A DNA stretch of 16,560 bases from a candidate division TA06 bacterium DG_78. Lineage in GTDB: Bacteria; Hydrothermota; Tepidihabitantia; SM23-42. The stretch is from positions 1-16,560 of the forward strand of contig LJNI01000065.1 in NCBI GenBank assembly GCA_001303225.1, in the 5' to 3' direction. Under the pieces are notes generated by a model. It saw only the letters and a program-made list of their open reading frames with translations, ran no database searches and was not told the DNA's origin. The translations under genes and the position numbers were made by a program. The first letter of the stretch is position 1, and every line of letters starts with the position of its first letter. Shown here piece after piece: positions 1-6,657 of the stretch.

Positions 1-434
1 CCTTTGCAAATTCGTGGGCCTACAAGTTCAACATCAACTCTTACTGGATATTTATCATTAGTGAATACAGCATTAGGACCGATAAAAACAAAATCTCCGA
101 TTACTGTATTAATTGGTATGTAGACCATTGATTGCATATTTACATTACTGCCAATTACAGTTTTCCCATCAATAATCGAATTCGTTCCAATTCGTACATT
201 ACTGCCGATTACAGTGTTCTCACGTATCAACACATTGTGGCCAGTTTGAAACCGATCTCCAATTTCGACGCCACAATAAATATTTGTACCACTTCTTATA
301 ACTGCACTGTCTCCGATAATTGTTGCGGGCCATTCTTTTTCGGTTTTAGATAGAAATTCTCGGGAGGGAAGACCGATAAAAACATCATCTTGGATTATTA
401 TATTTTTACCTAGCTTTACATTCCTGTAGATCAT
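1..434 (-). CDS. Left-handed beta-helix (hexapeptide) acyltransferase, 3' end cut by window edge
   Basis: A reading frame starts at the ATG at 434-432 and stays open for 144 codons to the window edge, so the C-terminus is missing. The protein is built of hexapeptide turns of the [LIV]-G-x-x-x form, for example [16 protein letters not shown] near the start and [19 protein letters not shown] and [18 protein letters not shown] later, which marks a left-handed beta-helix acyltransferase. Relatives transfer acetyl or other acyl groups from a CoA or ACP donor onto amino sugars, often beside Gfo/Idh/MocA oxidoreductases in WbpB/D/E-like pathways. I infer N-acylation of a sugar of this polysaccharide, and the precise substrate cannot be read. 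A strong Shine-Dalgarno, AAGGAG, lies about five bases before the ATG and fixes the start. It is 53 nt downstream of the DUF354 gene and probably in the same operon. The call of the fold is secure; serine O-acetyltransferase-like specificity is an alternative. Confidence 0.88.
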   Translation of the reverse strand, partial: MIYRNVKLGKNIIIQDDVFIGLPSREFLSKTEKEWPATIIGDSAVIRSGTNIYCGVEIGDRFQTGHNVLIRENTVIGSNVRIGTNSIIDGKTVIGSNVNMQSMVYIPINTVIGDFVFIGPNAVFTNDKYPVRVDVELVGPRICK

Positions 435-440
435 TTAATC
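435..440 (-). promoter_or_regulatory. Ribosome binding site region of the hexapeptide acyltransferase
   Basis: On the minus strand the bases before the ATG read AAGGAGATTAAATG. This is the clearest Shine-Dalgarno in the window; most other starts are translationally coupled and have weak or no such motif. The purine core extends a few bases beyond 440. Confidence 0.7.
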
Positions 441-487
441 TCCTTATCAACAATTTCTTATTTTTTAAAACTAACATAAAGGTATCG

Positions 488-1498
488 TCATAAATTTCCA
501 AAAATCAGATTTGCAAGTTCTGATTTAAGATTTGCATTACCCAAAAAACTTTTCCTGTGATTTTTTTCTCTTCTGATTTGCTGGGCATCCTCGAGCGTAG
601 TAATAGGAGTAATCCTACCTAATTCAATCAAGTATCTATCGACTGCGCCAATTTTCCCTTTAAACACGGTATAAGCAGGGACGCCCAACACTGCAGCTTC
701 ACGATTCATAGTTCCACCTGCACTCACAACAACATCTGAGTAGTATAGTAAATTCCTGCCATCTATTGCCCTTTCAAGAATCATGAGATTAGCTGTTGTC
801 ATGGATTTTAATGTTAATCTCTGCTCCTCAGACCGAGGAATTGCGATAATATGTATATTTTTATCCTTAAGCAAATAATTAACCACATCATAAAAAATAT
901 CATTTCTGAAATGATGATATAATGCCATCGTTGCTGGCGGTCTTGCAACAACAATAATTTTGTCTGTGTCAATACCTAAGGACTCGAGGAAATTCGGGGT
1001 CGGTTCAAAATTGGAAAGATACACATGTTCTTTTAAACCATCATACTTCACGCATTTTTTAACAGCTCCGTATTTTGCTAAATGTTCATCTGGAAATACG
1101 GCTGGAGTAACAACCGTATCACACAAGCGAAACGTCAGATGATTCAATGGTTGGTATTCATAGTCCATAAAAACCATTGATGGAATACGTAACATCTTTG
1201 CTGCGAGCACCATCGAAGGAGAATTGAAAGTCAATGCTACATCAAAATTTTTATCTTTTGCATAGGCAATTAATTTATTCCCCCTGTTTAACACATCAAC
1301 TAATTTTTTAAAAATGTGCGAGCCAGCATGAGCACCAATAAGTGTGAATGGAATATTGAACTCCTCTAATAATTCTGTTGTATGAGCATACTCTCTCGCA
1401 GTGATACTAACATAATGGCCCCTCTTATACAATTCCTCTATTAGTGGTTTGAAAAATAATACATGTGGAGAATTAACTATATCAATCCAGATCTTCAT
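488..1498 (-). CDS. DUF354 family protein, predicted GT-B fold sugar enzyme
   Basis: This is a 336-residue protein with the hallmark DUF354 N-terminus (MKIWIDIVNSPHVLFFKPLI, then a GHYVSITARE strand), which resembles the first Rossmann domain of UDP-GlcNAc 2-epimerase and MurG-type GT-B enzymes. The second half holds IIVVARPP, IIAIPRSEEQ and a donor-site-like VVSAGGTMNREAAVLGVPAY segment, as in GT-B nucleotide-sugar binding sites. It has no signal peptide or membrane segment, so it is cytoplasmic. DUF354 genes recur in bacterial and archaeal polysaccharide clusters, but I know of no firmly established reaction; a glycosyltransferase or epimerase role is inferred. Length is normal for the family. 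The start is the only sensible ATG before the conserved motif; the upstream bases are AT-rich with no convincing Shine-Dalgarno. A 108-nt repeat-like spacer separates it from the toroid gene upstream. Confidence 0.9.
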   Translation of the reverse strand: MKIWIDIVNSPHVLFFKPLIEELYKRGHYVSITAREYAHTTELLEEFNIPFTLIGAHAGSHIFKKLVDVLNRGNKLIAYAKDKNFDVALTFNSPSMVLAAKMLRIPSMVFMDYEYQPLNHLTFRLCDTVVTPAVFPDEHLAKYGAVKKCVKYDGLKEHVYLSNFEPTPNFLESLGIDTDKIIVVARPPATMALYHHFRNDIFYDVVNYLLKDKNIHIIAIPRSEEQRLTLKSMTTANLMILERAIDGRNLLYYSDVVVSAGGTMNREAAVLGVPAYTVFKGKIGAVDRYLIELGRITPITTLEDAQQIRREKNHRKSFLGNANLKSELANLIFGNL

Positions 1499-1506
1499 AA
1501 TTTATT

Positions 1507-1625
1507 TCATAAATTTAGATTCAGACAGATTACAGCAGACACAAACGAAATTAGTATGAATGCCCACGAATGCATATCAATTTTAGGTATTTAGGCATTT
1601 TAGAGTTTAGGTATTTTGACATTGC
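1507..1625. repeat. Word-like quasi-repeat filling the spacer between the toroid and DUF354 genes
   Basis: The spacer is not ordinary AT-rich filler. On the plus strand 1581-1616 repeats TTTAGGTATT, TTTAGGCATTT, TTTAGGTATT with small changes. On the minus strand the adjacent 1507-1580 part repeats GCATTCGTGG/GCATTCATAC and CTGTAATCTGTCTGAATCT. The TAA stop of the toroid gene (1607-1609) and its last codons lie inside the first block. This sort of permuted-word repeat is familiar in intergenic DNA of uncultured-bacterium genomes, but I know of no assigned function. No terminator hairpin with a T-tract is evident. Confidence 0.55.
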
Positions 1626-2815
1626 TCTGCACGAAGCAATGTTAAAGCATAAAACATCCATACATTCGGCCAGCGTAAGTAAGGTATTTTATTGGTAAAA
1701 TAATTTGTTTTCTGAAAATAAAAATATCCTTTTTTATCATCCCACATATTTTCAATCGCCCATGAAGCAATTTTATTTGCCATATCAACTGCCCCAGTAT
1801 CATATTCCTTAAACTTCAAAAATGTAATAATGCCCTGCGAAGTACAGTGTAAATCGATAGGAAAAATTCTATTATAGTAAAAGTTCGGCAAACCATCGGC
1901 ATCAAAGAATGTTTTCTTATAATATTTATAACCTTTCCTCAATTTCTGTTTGAATCCGTCTCTATCCACGTAATCTAAGTAGTTTAAAATGTTTTTTATA
2001 CTACTTAATTCAAAGCCAGTATGAAAACTATCAATGTATCTCTGTCTTTGCCCGAGCGCGTAAAACCATGAGCCATCATTATTTTGATGCTGCATGGTAA
2101 ATCTTACCGACCTATTACACTGCTCAAATAATTCTGTCTCTTTAGTAAAAGAATAAACACGAGCCAATAACTCTGTAGCGAGTAAATTTGCATTGTGCAC
2201 GCAGGTTTTATCAATCGGTGAATAACTGAAACAATATACAGATGACTGATCACCGATAGCAGATGGCAGTTTTTTTATTTCTGACAGATAAGTTCGATTT
2301 AAATCCTTTAATACAAAATCACAAGTACTTCGTGCAACATCCAAATAGATTTTCTCTTTCAAGGCTTCATACGCATCGAGAAATGCATGAACAATGAATG
2401 AAGTGTTAACAACAGTAGGCACACCTTTTGGCAAATAAAATACGGACGATTGCCAATCAAAATTATGACCCCATGCATAGCCAGAATATCCTGTACAACT
2501 GCACGTGACAAGCCAGTCGAGTATCTCTTTCGTTTTATCCAAATATTTCTGCTCTTTAGTTTCTTGGTATCTCATAAGGTATGCACGCGCTATGATTCCC
2601 ATAGCTTTGGGGTTTCGAGATTTCGGCACACCCAAAATACGCCTCAAATTTACTGGAAACCTCTTCATAAACTGAGTTGCAGTAATTCTGGGCAACTTAT
2701 GATCGAATGTGAGAAATTTAAGAAATTTGCTATTAAGTCCATCATAAGGATCCCAACCACACCAGTGATTTGACTCGATAAATTTTTCGATTTTATGTAA
2801 GACTTCCTCAAACAT
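1607..2815 (-). CDS. Alpha/alpha-toroid (six-hairpin type) protein of a polysaccharide locus
   Basis: A 402-residue soluble protein with repeated helix-pair segments, each with an aromatic/Gly loop: KAMGIIARAYLMRYQETKEQKYLDKTKEIL, TSFIVHAFLDAYEALKEKIYLDVARSTCDFV, NANLLATELLARVYSFTKETELFEQCNRS and later ones are quoted here by their opening stretches only. The pattern, plus NNDGSWFYALG, DSFHTGFELS and DLHCTSQG loops, fits an (alpha/alpha)6 toroid as in glycoside hydrolases, uronyl lyases and C5-epimerase C-terminal domains. There is no signal peptide, so it should act in the cytoplasm, which argues for a sugar-modifying role over degradation of exported polymer. Similar proteins are, as I recall, sometimes mislabelled delta-aminolevulinic acid dehydratase; nothing of that TIM-barrel enzyme is visible. 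It overlaps the bi-domain oxidoreductase gene by 8 nt and is probably translationally coupled to it. The fold is likely; the activity is unknown. Confidence 0.75.
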   Translation of the reverse strand: MFEEVLHKIEKFIESNHWCGWDPYDGLNSKFLKFLTFDHKLPRITATQFMKRFPVNLRRILGVPKSRNPKAMGIIARAYLMRYQETKEQKYLDKTKEILDWLVTCSCTGYSGYAWGHNFDWQSSVFYLPKGVPTVVNTSFIVHAFLDAYEALKEKIYLDVARSTCDFVLKDLNRTYLSEIKKLPSAIGDQSSVYCFSYSPIDKTCVHNANLLATELLARVYSFTKETELFEQCNRSVRFTMQHQNNDGSWFYALGQRQRYIDSFHTGFELSSIKNILNYLDYVDRDGFKQKLRKGYKYYKKTFFDADGLPNFYYNRIFPIDLHCTSQGIITFLKFKEYDTGAVDMANKIASWAIENMWDDKKGYFYFQKTNYFTNKIPYLRWPNVWMFYALTLLRAEQCQNT

Positions 2816-4985
2816 TACGCCCTATACTAGACTTGAGGATACGAACGATATCTCTTTTTTTTAACGATTCATTTATCGCAAACGTCGCACGTGTTGTTTC
2901 GACAATAGTACTGAATGGAATTACTGGTGTAGAATCATTTTTAATTGCGCTGAAAAAGGCATTAATTTCGATTTTGTAACCCTTATCTTGACCAATTCTT
3001 TTTCTAATTTGTCTACCTCCACTCGATAGTAATATCTCTTTAAAATCATTAATAATACAAACTTTTTCATCACCGAAAATTTCGATTCTTTCCTTTTCAA
3101 AATCTTTATCACCTGTTGAAAAATATGATAGAGAACCAACAGAACCATCTCCATACTTTAACGTAACGATAATGCTATCACTATTACCAACCAGACATTC
3201 TGCGTAGATACTTATCAACTGTGCCTGTGCAAAGTAACGTATGAAATCGATAAAATGACATACTTCGCCGACAACTCTACCTCCCCCCTGCTTCAAATCG
3301 AGTAACCAGTGGTCAACTGGTAACACTCCAGCATTAATACGGTAATGTACCAAATACGGACCAATCTTATTGCCCATAAATTGCTTCGCCTGCACAGTTA
3401 ACGGCGCAAAGCGACGGTTAAAGCCTATCATGAATAGAGGCGTATGGCGTTTAGTGCTGAGCGTATTGTAAACTTTAATAATCTGTTTTAGTTCTTTTTC
3501 GTTAAGGCAGAGTGGTTTTTCACAATATACGTGTTTACCAGCATTGAGTGATTCAATAATTAATTGGGCATGGAGGTTATGCCGTGTGGCAATAAAGATT
3601 GTATTGATATTTTTATCTTTTAACAGTTCTCTGTAGTCTGATGTGCAATACTTAAAACCATATTTTTTCGCAACTATCTTTGCATGTGCGCCATTAACAT
3701 CAGCAACACCAACCGCATGTACTTTTGCTTTTTTTATATTTGGCAATAAGTAATGCTGCGCAAAATTACCAACACCAATAAAACCTATATTGATAACCGA
3801 TGATGGATGCGAGATAACAGTTTTTTCTTCTGTGATAGAAATTTTTGTAGTGTGTTTTTTTCTCGTATCATACTCAAAAAGGACACCGAGAAAGTTCTCT
3901 TTCTTCCTGCCCAGAATCAAATCGTAGGCTCTTTGAGCTCCTTCAATTGTAAAACGGTGTGAGATAAGTGGTTCTATATTCAATTTCTTCTCTGCCATGA
4001 GATTAAGGATCGCTTGCATATTTCTCTTTTCAGTCCAGCGTACATAGCCAACAGGATAATCTAAACCTTCTTCTTCATAACGTGTGTCGTATCTACCTGG
4101 GCCGTAAGAACGAGAAAGGATTATGGATAGTTCTTTTCGATAATACAGTTCTCTTGGGAAATCTAACTTTGCAACACCGACAAGCACAATTTTTGATCTA
4201 TCCCGAGCAATCTCGGGAGCTAATAGAAATGGATCATTACTCGAGGTGGCAGCAGTTATTATAACTGCATCAACACCATAACCATCTGTAAACTTGTAAA
4301 TAATCTCCTTTACATTTTGCTTTCTCACAATAGATACATCAGCTCCACACTTTTTAGCCAGTTTTACTTTTAATGGATCTAGGTCAATAGCAATAACACG
4401 ACACCCTGATGCCCTTAAAATCTGAACAGTTAATTGTCCTAATAGCCCGAGACCAATCACTGCAACATTTTCACCTACTTTCACATCGGCTTGCCGTATG
4501 CCCTGCATTGCAATCGCACCGAGTGTGGTGAACGCTGCCCAATCAAAAGGCACATGATGAGGTATAACTGCACACAGATTTTTAGGCACAAAAATGACTT
4601 CTGCATGACTTGCATAACCAGCACCAGCACAAGCAACCCTATCTCCTATTTTGAAACCGCTCACTCCTTTCCCGACTTCGATTATAATACCAGAACTACT
4701 GTAGCCAAGTGACATTGGCTGTTCTAACCGGGTCATCGCGGTCTTATATGCGCTCAAGAAACCCTGTTTTTTTGCTAATTGCAGCACCTTCTGAACATCT
4801 TGTGGTCGTGATCTTGTCTTGCCAAAAAGACTCTTGCGTGCTAATTCAATATTCGCTCGCTCAGTTCCTGTACTGATAAGTGAGAACGCATTCTTCACTA
4901 ATACACCATCAGAACGTACTATCGGCTGTGGTACATCTTCTACTGATAATTTCCCGGTTTTATAATTCTGAATTATCTGTTTCAT
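2808..4985 (-). CDS. Bi-domain oxidoreductase: MDR dehydrogenase fused to Gfo/Idh/MocA domain
   Basis: This is a 725-residue fusion. Residues 1-150 are a GroES-like domain opening with MKQIIQNYKTGKLSVEDVPQ. A Rossmann domain begins near residue 170 (NVAVIGLGLLGQLTVQ), together forming a medium-chain dehydrogenase. I see no four-cysteine structural-zinc lobe. After a linker at about 370-395, a second Rossmann domain (NIGFIGVGNFAQHYLLP, near 396) starts a Gfo/Idh/MocA oxidoreductase with the typical EKPLC motif near 487 and a C-terminal substrate domain. Such fusions are a recognised family found almost only in exopolysaccharide or surface-glycan loci, often with an alginate-lyase/heparinase-like toroid protein beside them, as here. 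Two NAD(P)-linked steps on a nucleotide sugar or lipid-linked sugar are inferred. The start is supported by GAGGGG four bases before the ATG. It overlaps the upstream glycosyltransferase gene by 26 nt. Confidence 0.92.
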   Translation of the reverse strand: MKQIIQNYKTGKLSVEDVPQPIVRSDGVLVKNAFSLISTGTERANIELARKSLFGKTRSRPQDVQKVLQLAKKQGFLSAYKTAMTRLEQPMSLGYSSSGIIIEVGKGVSGFKIGDRVACAGAGYASHAEVIFVPKNLCAVIPHHVPFDWAAFTTLGAIAMQGIRQADVKVGENVAVIGLGLLGQLTVQILRASGCRVIAIDLDPLKVKLAKKCGADVSIVRKQNVKEIIYKFTDGYGVDAVIITAATSSNDPFLLAPEIARDRSKIVLVGVAKLDFPRELYYRKELSIILSRSYGPGRYDTRYEEEGLDYPVGYVRWTEKRNMQAILNLMAEKKLNIEPLISHRFTIEGAQRAYDLILGRKKENFLGVLFEYDTRKKHTTKISITEEKTVISHPSSVINIGFIGVGNFAQHYLLPNIKKAKVHAVGVADVNGAHAKIVAKKYGFKYCTSDYRELLKDKNINTIFIATRHNLHAQLIIESLNAGKHVYCEKPLCLNEKELKQIIKVYNTLSTKRHTPLFMIGFNRRFAPLTVQAKQFMGNKIGPYLVHYRINAGVLPVDHWLLDLKQGGGRVVGEVCHFIDFIRYFAQAQLISIYAECLVGNSDSIIVTLKYGDGSVGSLSYFSTGDKDFEKERIEIFGDEKVCIINDFKEILLSSGGRQIRKRIGQDKGYKIEINAFFSAIKNDSTPVIPFSTIVETTRATFAINESLKKRDIVRILKSSIGRNV
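3792..3818. repeat. Short quasi-repeat in the interdomain linker of the bi-domain oxidoreductase
   Basis: The linker region contains GATAAC at both ends of a GATGATGGATGCGAG core and encodes a VISHPSSVIN stretch. Similar HPSSVI-type peptides come from word-like repeats in some uncultured-bacterium genomes, which is a recollection, not a search result. It may be a repeat accommodated in the flexible linker, or chance. Confidence 0.3.
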
Positions 4986-6204
4986 GTGCCCCTCTTACCC
5001 AAGCTGACAACTTATGTACATATATATCTTCGAAAACACTATTCAAACCACGTATAAATATATCTTTTGTATAGTGTTTGAGGAATCGCTCACGACTTTT
5101 TGTACCCATACGATTTCTTAAATCATCATCTTTCAATAATGCAATTATCTTCTCACTAATCTGTTGTGGATTTTGTTTTTCTATTAAGAAACCGTTCTCA
5201 CCATGAATAACCATTTCTTTGATGCATCCATGATCAGTAGTAATTATTGGTAAACCTGCTGCCATCGCCTCAACAATAACCCAGGGTTGCCCTTCATAGC
5301 GATAATATGTTGGCAATACAAAAATATCTGTTGATAGTAGCAAATTTCTCTTTTGGGCTCCTACAACAGTACCGATGAACTTGACATGGGAGTCTAATTT
5401 GCTTTTATCCATGTACGACATTACGTCATTCTTCATTTTTTCCTGTTCCCTGAATTCACCTGCTACTATGAGTTCACTATCACCAGTATATTGCAAAACC
5501 TCAGACATTGCTTTAATAACATCGAAAAAACCTTTACTTTTCATGAGATTTGATAGAAACAAAATCCTCATCCTGCTGCTAAGTGCATAGTGCTTAGTGC
5601 TAAGTGTTACTTTATTGATCATTGAGTCATTACGTACTTTAGCCATTCTCACTTCTTGGGCTTTTTCAAATTCTTCCTCGGTGATATAGTTGCTGTCAAT
5701 TCCGTTTGGAACAACAACGATATTTTGATTGGGTACCAACCTGTCGAATATATATCTTAAACTCTCACCAAGTACAATTACCTTGCTCACCAATTTTAAT
5801 GAATTCTTTATAATACATTGAGCAAATATGTTACTTGTATCATAGAGTTTTCTAAAGTAACCTCCTCTCAGGTGAATAATAACTCGCGCACCAAAAATTT
5901 TGGCTAAAATAATAAAAATCGTATCTCTCAAGTAACCAACAATTGTCTGACAGATAGGAATATAAACGATATGTGGAGAAGATGTAATCAATATAGCTGA
6001 AAGTTTAAAAATATGAATGAATGCGAGGAAGATATTACGTAAATCAAATATCCCGATATTTGTCGTACTACGACGATCTGCAGTTTCAAGATGTACTATT
6101 TGATAGTCGTTCTTGAGTTCTGACTCAAGAATCAGCTTTGTAGCAACACTTGGCCCTATGTATGGAGGTGGCGTAGGGCCGACGATTAAAATGCGTGGCT
6201 TCAT
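4960..6204 (-). CDS. GT4 family glycosyltransferase with a repeat-derived insertion
   Basis: A 414-residue GT-B enzyme. The N-terminal acceptor domain opens with MKPRILIVGPTPPPYIGPSV, and VVPNGID at 163-170 marks the interdomain hinge. The donor domain has ILFLSNLMKSKGFFDVI at about 214-230 and an intact EX7E motif, E304 and E312 (EGQPWVIVEAM), followed by AAGLPIITTDHG. It transfers a sugar from a nucleotide donor onto a lipid-linked acceptor with retention, at the inner face of the cytoplasmic membrane; the sugar cannot be read. Residues about 191-212 (RNDSMINKVTLSTKHYALSS) look like an extra linker made from a quasi-repeat at 5578-5610. No Shine-Dalgarno precedes the ATG, and the bases just upstream belong to the TAAT and inverted-repeat end of the S23 unit, so initiation signals may have been displaced. 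The 3' end overlaps the oxidoreductase start by 26 nt. Confidence 0.93.
   Translation of the reverse strand: MKPRILIVGPTPPPYIGPSVATKLILESELKNDYQIVHLETADRRSTTNIGIFDLRNIFLAFIHIFKLSAILITSSPHIVYIPICQTIVGYLRDTIFIILAKIFGARVIIHLRGGYFRKLYDTSNIFAQCIIKNSLKLVSKVIVLGESLRYIFDRLVPNQNIVVVPNGIDSNYITEEEFEKAQEVRMAKVRNDSMINKVTLSTKHYALSSRMRILFLSNLMKSKGFFDVIKAMSEVLQYTGDSELIVAGEFREQEKMKNDVMSYMDKSKLDSHVKFIGTVVGAQKRNLLLSTDIFVLPTYYRYEGQPWVIVEAMAAGLPIITTDHGCIKEMVIHGENGFLIEKQNPQQISEKIIALLKDDDLRNRMGTKSRERFLKHYTKDIFIRGLNSVFEDIYVHKLSAWVRGAHETDNSEL
5578..5610. repeat. In-frame word-like quasi-repeat inside a GT4 gene
   Basis: On the plus strand GCTAAGTG occurs at 5578-5585 and 5599-5606, joined by ATAGTGCTTAGTGC, so the block is a chain of TAAGTGC, TAGTGC, TTAGTGC and TAAGTG words. 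It encodes residues 199-210 (VTLSTKHYALSS) of the glycosyltransferase between the NGID hinge and the donor-domain first strand, where related enzymes have a short charged linker. The reading frame is kept. Confidence 0.6.
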
Positions 6205-6206
6205 TT

Positions 6207-6210
6207 TAAT
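6207..6210. repeat. Possible 4-bp target duplication TAAT, left copy
   Basis: TAAT at 6207-6210 directly abuts the left inverted repeat, and TAAT recurs at 6658-6661 directly after the right inverted repeat. Four bases of A and T in AT-rich DNA can coincide by chance, so this supports insertion only because both copies sit exactly at the repeat ends. Confidence 0.4.
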
Positions 6211-6238
6211 CGTAGAGCGTAAGGCGTATAGCGTAATG
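6211..6238. repeat. Left inverted repeat of the S23-carrying unit
   Basis: A GCGTA-rich block (CGTAGAGCGTAAGGCGTA, then TAGCGTAATG). It is the reverse-complement partner of the block at 6616-6657, 21 of 28 positions matching at the outer ends. It sits 7 nt before the ATG of the downstream glycosyltransferase. Confidence 0.65.
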
Positions 6239-6246
6239 TGTTAAAA

Positions 6247-6618
6247 TCATAATGTTAAAATGAATTTATCAGGATTTTTCATCATATTAAAAAGCATTCG
6301 GCATATATGATCATAATTTTCATAGAAATAATCATACCTCTCCTTTTTTAAATAGTGATGTGAATAACTGAAGTCAAGCCATGTCATAGTTTCATTAGCT
6401 TCTGCATAACTATCACTCAGTTTGTTTACAAAATGATTACGATACATCCGCTTACCCCATGCTTCGCTAATGTTTACTGGCACCGATCTTGACGAACGTC
6501 GGATCTGATCAATTAAGGAGTATTTTTCACCTTTGGGAAAATTCTATGTTTCTTTGAATATTTCAATAGCCATTCTATAAGATAGTTTGTAGACCTCCAA
6601 ATCTTTATAACCTTTCAT
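6247..6618 (-). pseudogene. Four-helix-bundle protein (S23 / 23S rRNA intervening-sequence family) interrupted by in-frame TAG
   Basis: Reading from the ATG at 6618-6616 gives MKGYKDLEVYKLSYRMAIEI..FKET, a TAG at 6544-6546 (codon 25), then in the same frame NFPKGEKYSLIDQIRRSSRS followed by VPVNISEAWGKR and on to the TGA at 6247. Together these make a collinear protein of about 123 residues, the normal family length, with the family hallmarks LEVYKLSY, FPKxExYSLxDQIRRSSRSV and NISEAWGKR. One base change (for example CAG or AAG to TAG) explains the break. A GTG at 6483 could start only the last 78 residues, which would lack the first helix and part of the second. The family is helical and basic, occurs in 23S rRNA intervening sequences and widely as lone genes, and is related to Avd of diversity-generating retroelements; its biochemical role is unclear. 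The start codon lies inside the right inverted repeat. Confidence 0.82.
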
Positions 6619-6657
6619 TACGCCCTGCTCTCTACGCTCAACGCCCTACTCGCTACG
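6616..6657. repeat. Right inverted repeat of the S23-carrying unit
   Basis: On the minus strand this 42-bp block is two partial copies of a GCGTAGAG/AGGGCGT word series, ending in GCGTAATG whose ATG begins the S23-type gene. The outer 28 bases pair with 6211-6238. The stop codon of the upstream glycosyltransferase (6646-6648) is inside it. Confidence 0.65.

Larger units (their letters stand above)
6211..6657 (-). mobile_element. 447-bp inverted-repeat unit carrying a four-helix-bundle (S23/IVS-type) gene
   Basis: The unit starts with CGTAGAGCGTAAGGCG at 6211 and ends, read from 6657 on the other strand, with CGTAGCGAGTAGGGCG. Aligned without gaps over 28 positions the ends match at 21. The right end carries a further partial copy, so an inner perfect 8-bp pair, GCGTAATG at 6231-6238 and CATTACGC at 6616-6623, also exists. 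TAAT flanks both sides. Inside is one gene, a four-helix-bundle protein of the family encoded by intervening sequences in bacterial 23S rRNA genes, whose ends also pair to form a stem. Here the unit sits between two glycosyltransferase genes of an operon, not in rRNA. The unit supplies the last three codons and stop of the upstream glycosyltransferase. No transposase is encoded, so movement would need help in trans. Mobility is inferred; the repeats are visible. Confidence 0.55.

Noticed and set aside
132..353. Plus-strand open frame opposite the hexapeptide acyltransferase
   Set aside because: It is a reverse-strand shadow; its repeated NYS/TADYS-like look comes from the hexapeptide-coding periodicity of the minus-strand gene, which has a start with a strong ribosome binding site.
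1507..1575. 22-residue hydrophobic minus-strand micro-ORF (MHSWAFILISFVSAVICLNL..)
   Set aside because: It looks like a membrane micropeptide, but it is simply the translation of the word-like spacer repeat; it has no ribosome binding site and no supporting context.
6247..6483. Separate 78-residue gene starting at GTG 6483
   Set aside because: The start would fall in the middle of a conserved RRSSRSVPVNIS segment of the S23 family; the upstream in-frame part to 6618 matches the family too, so a nonsense-interrupted longer gene explains it better.
6544..6546. Genetic-code change in which TAG is sense
   Set aside because: TAG ends at least two well-supported genes here (at 6646-6648 and 11177-11179), and only one gene shows an in-frame TAG.
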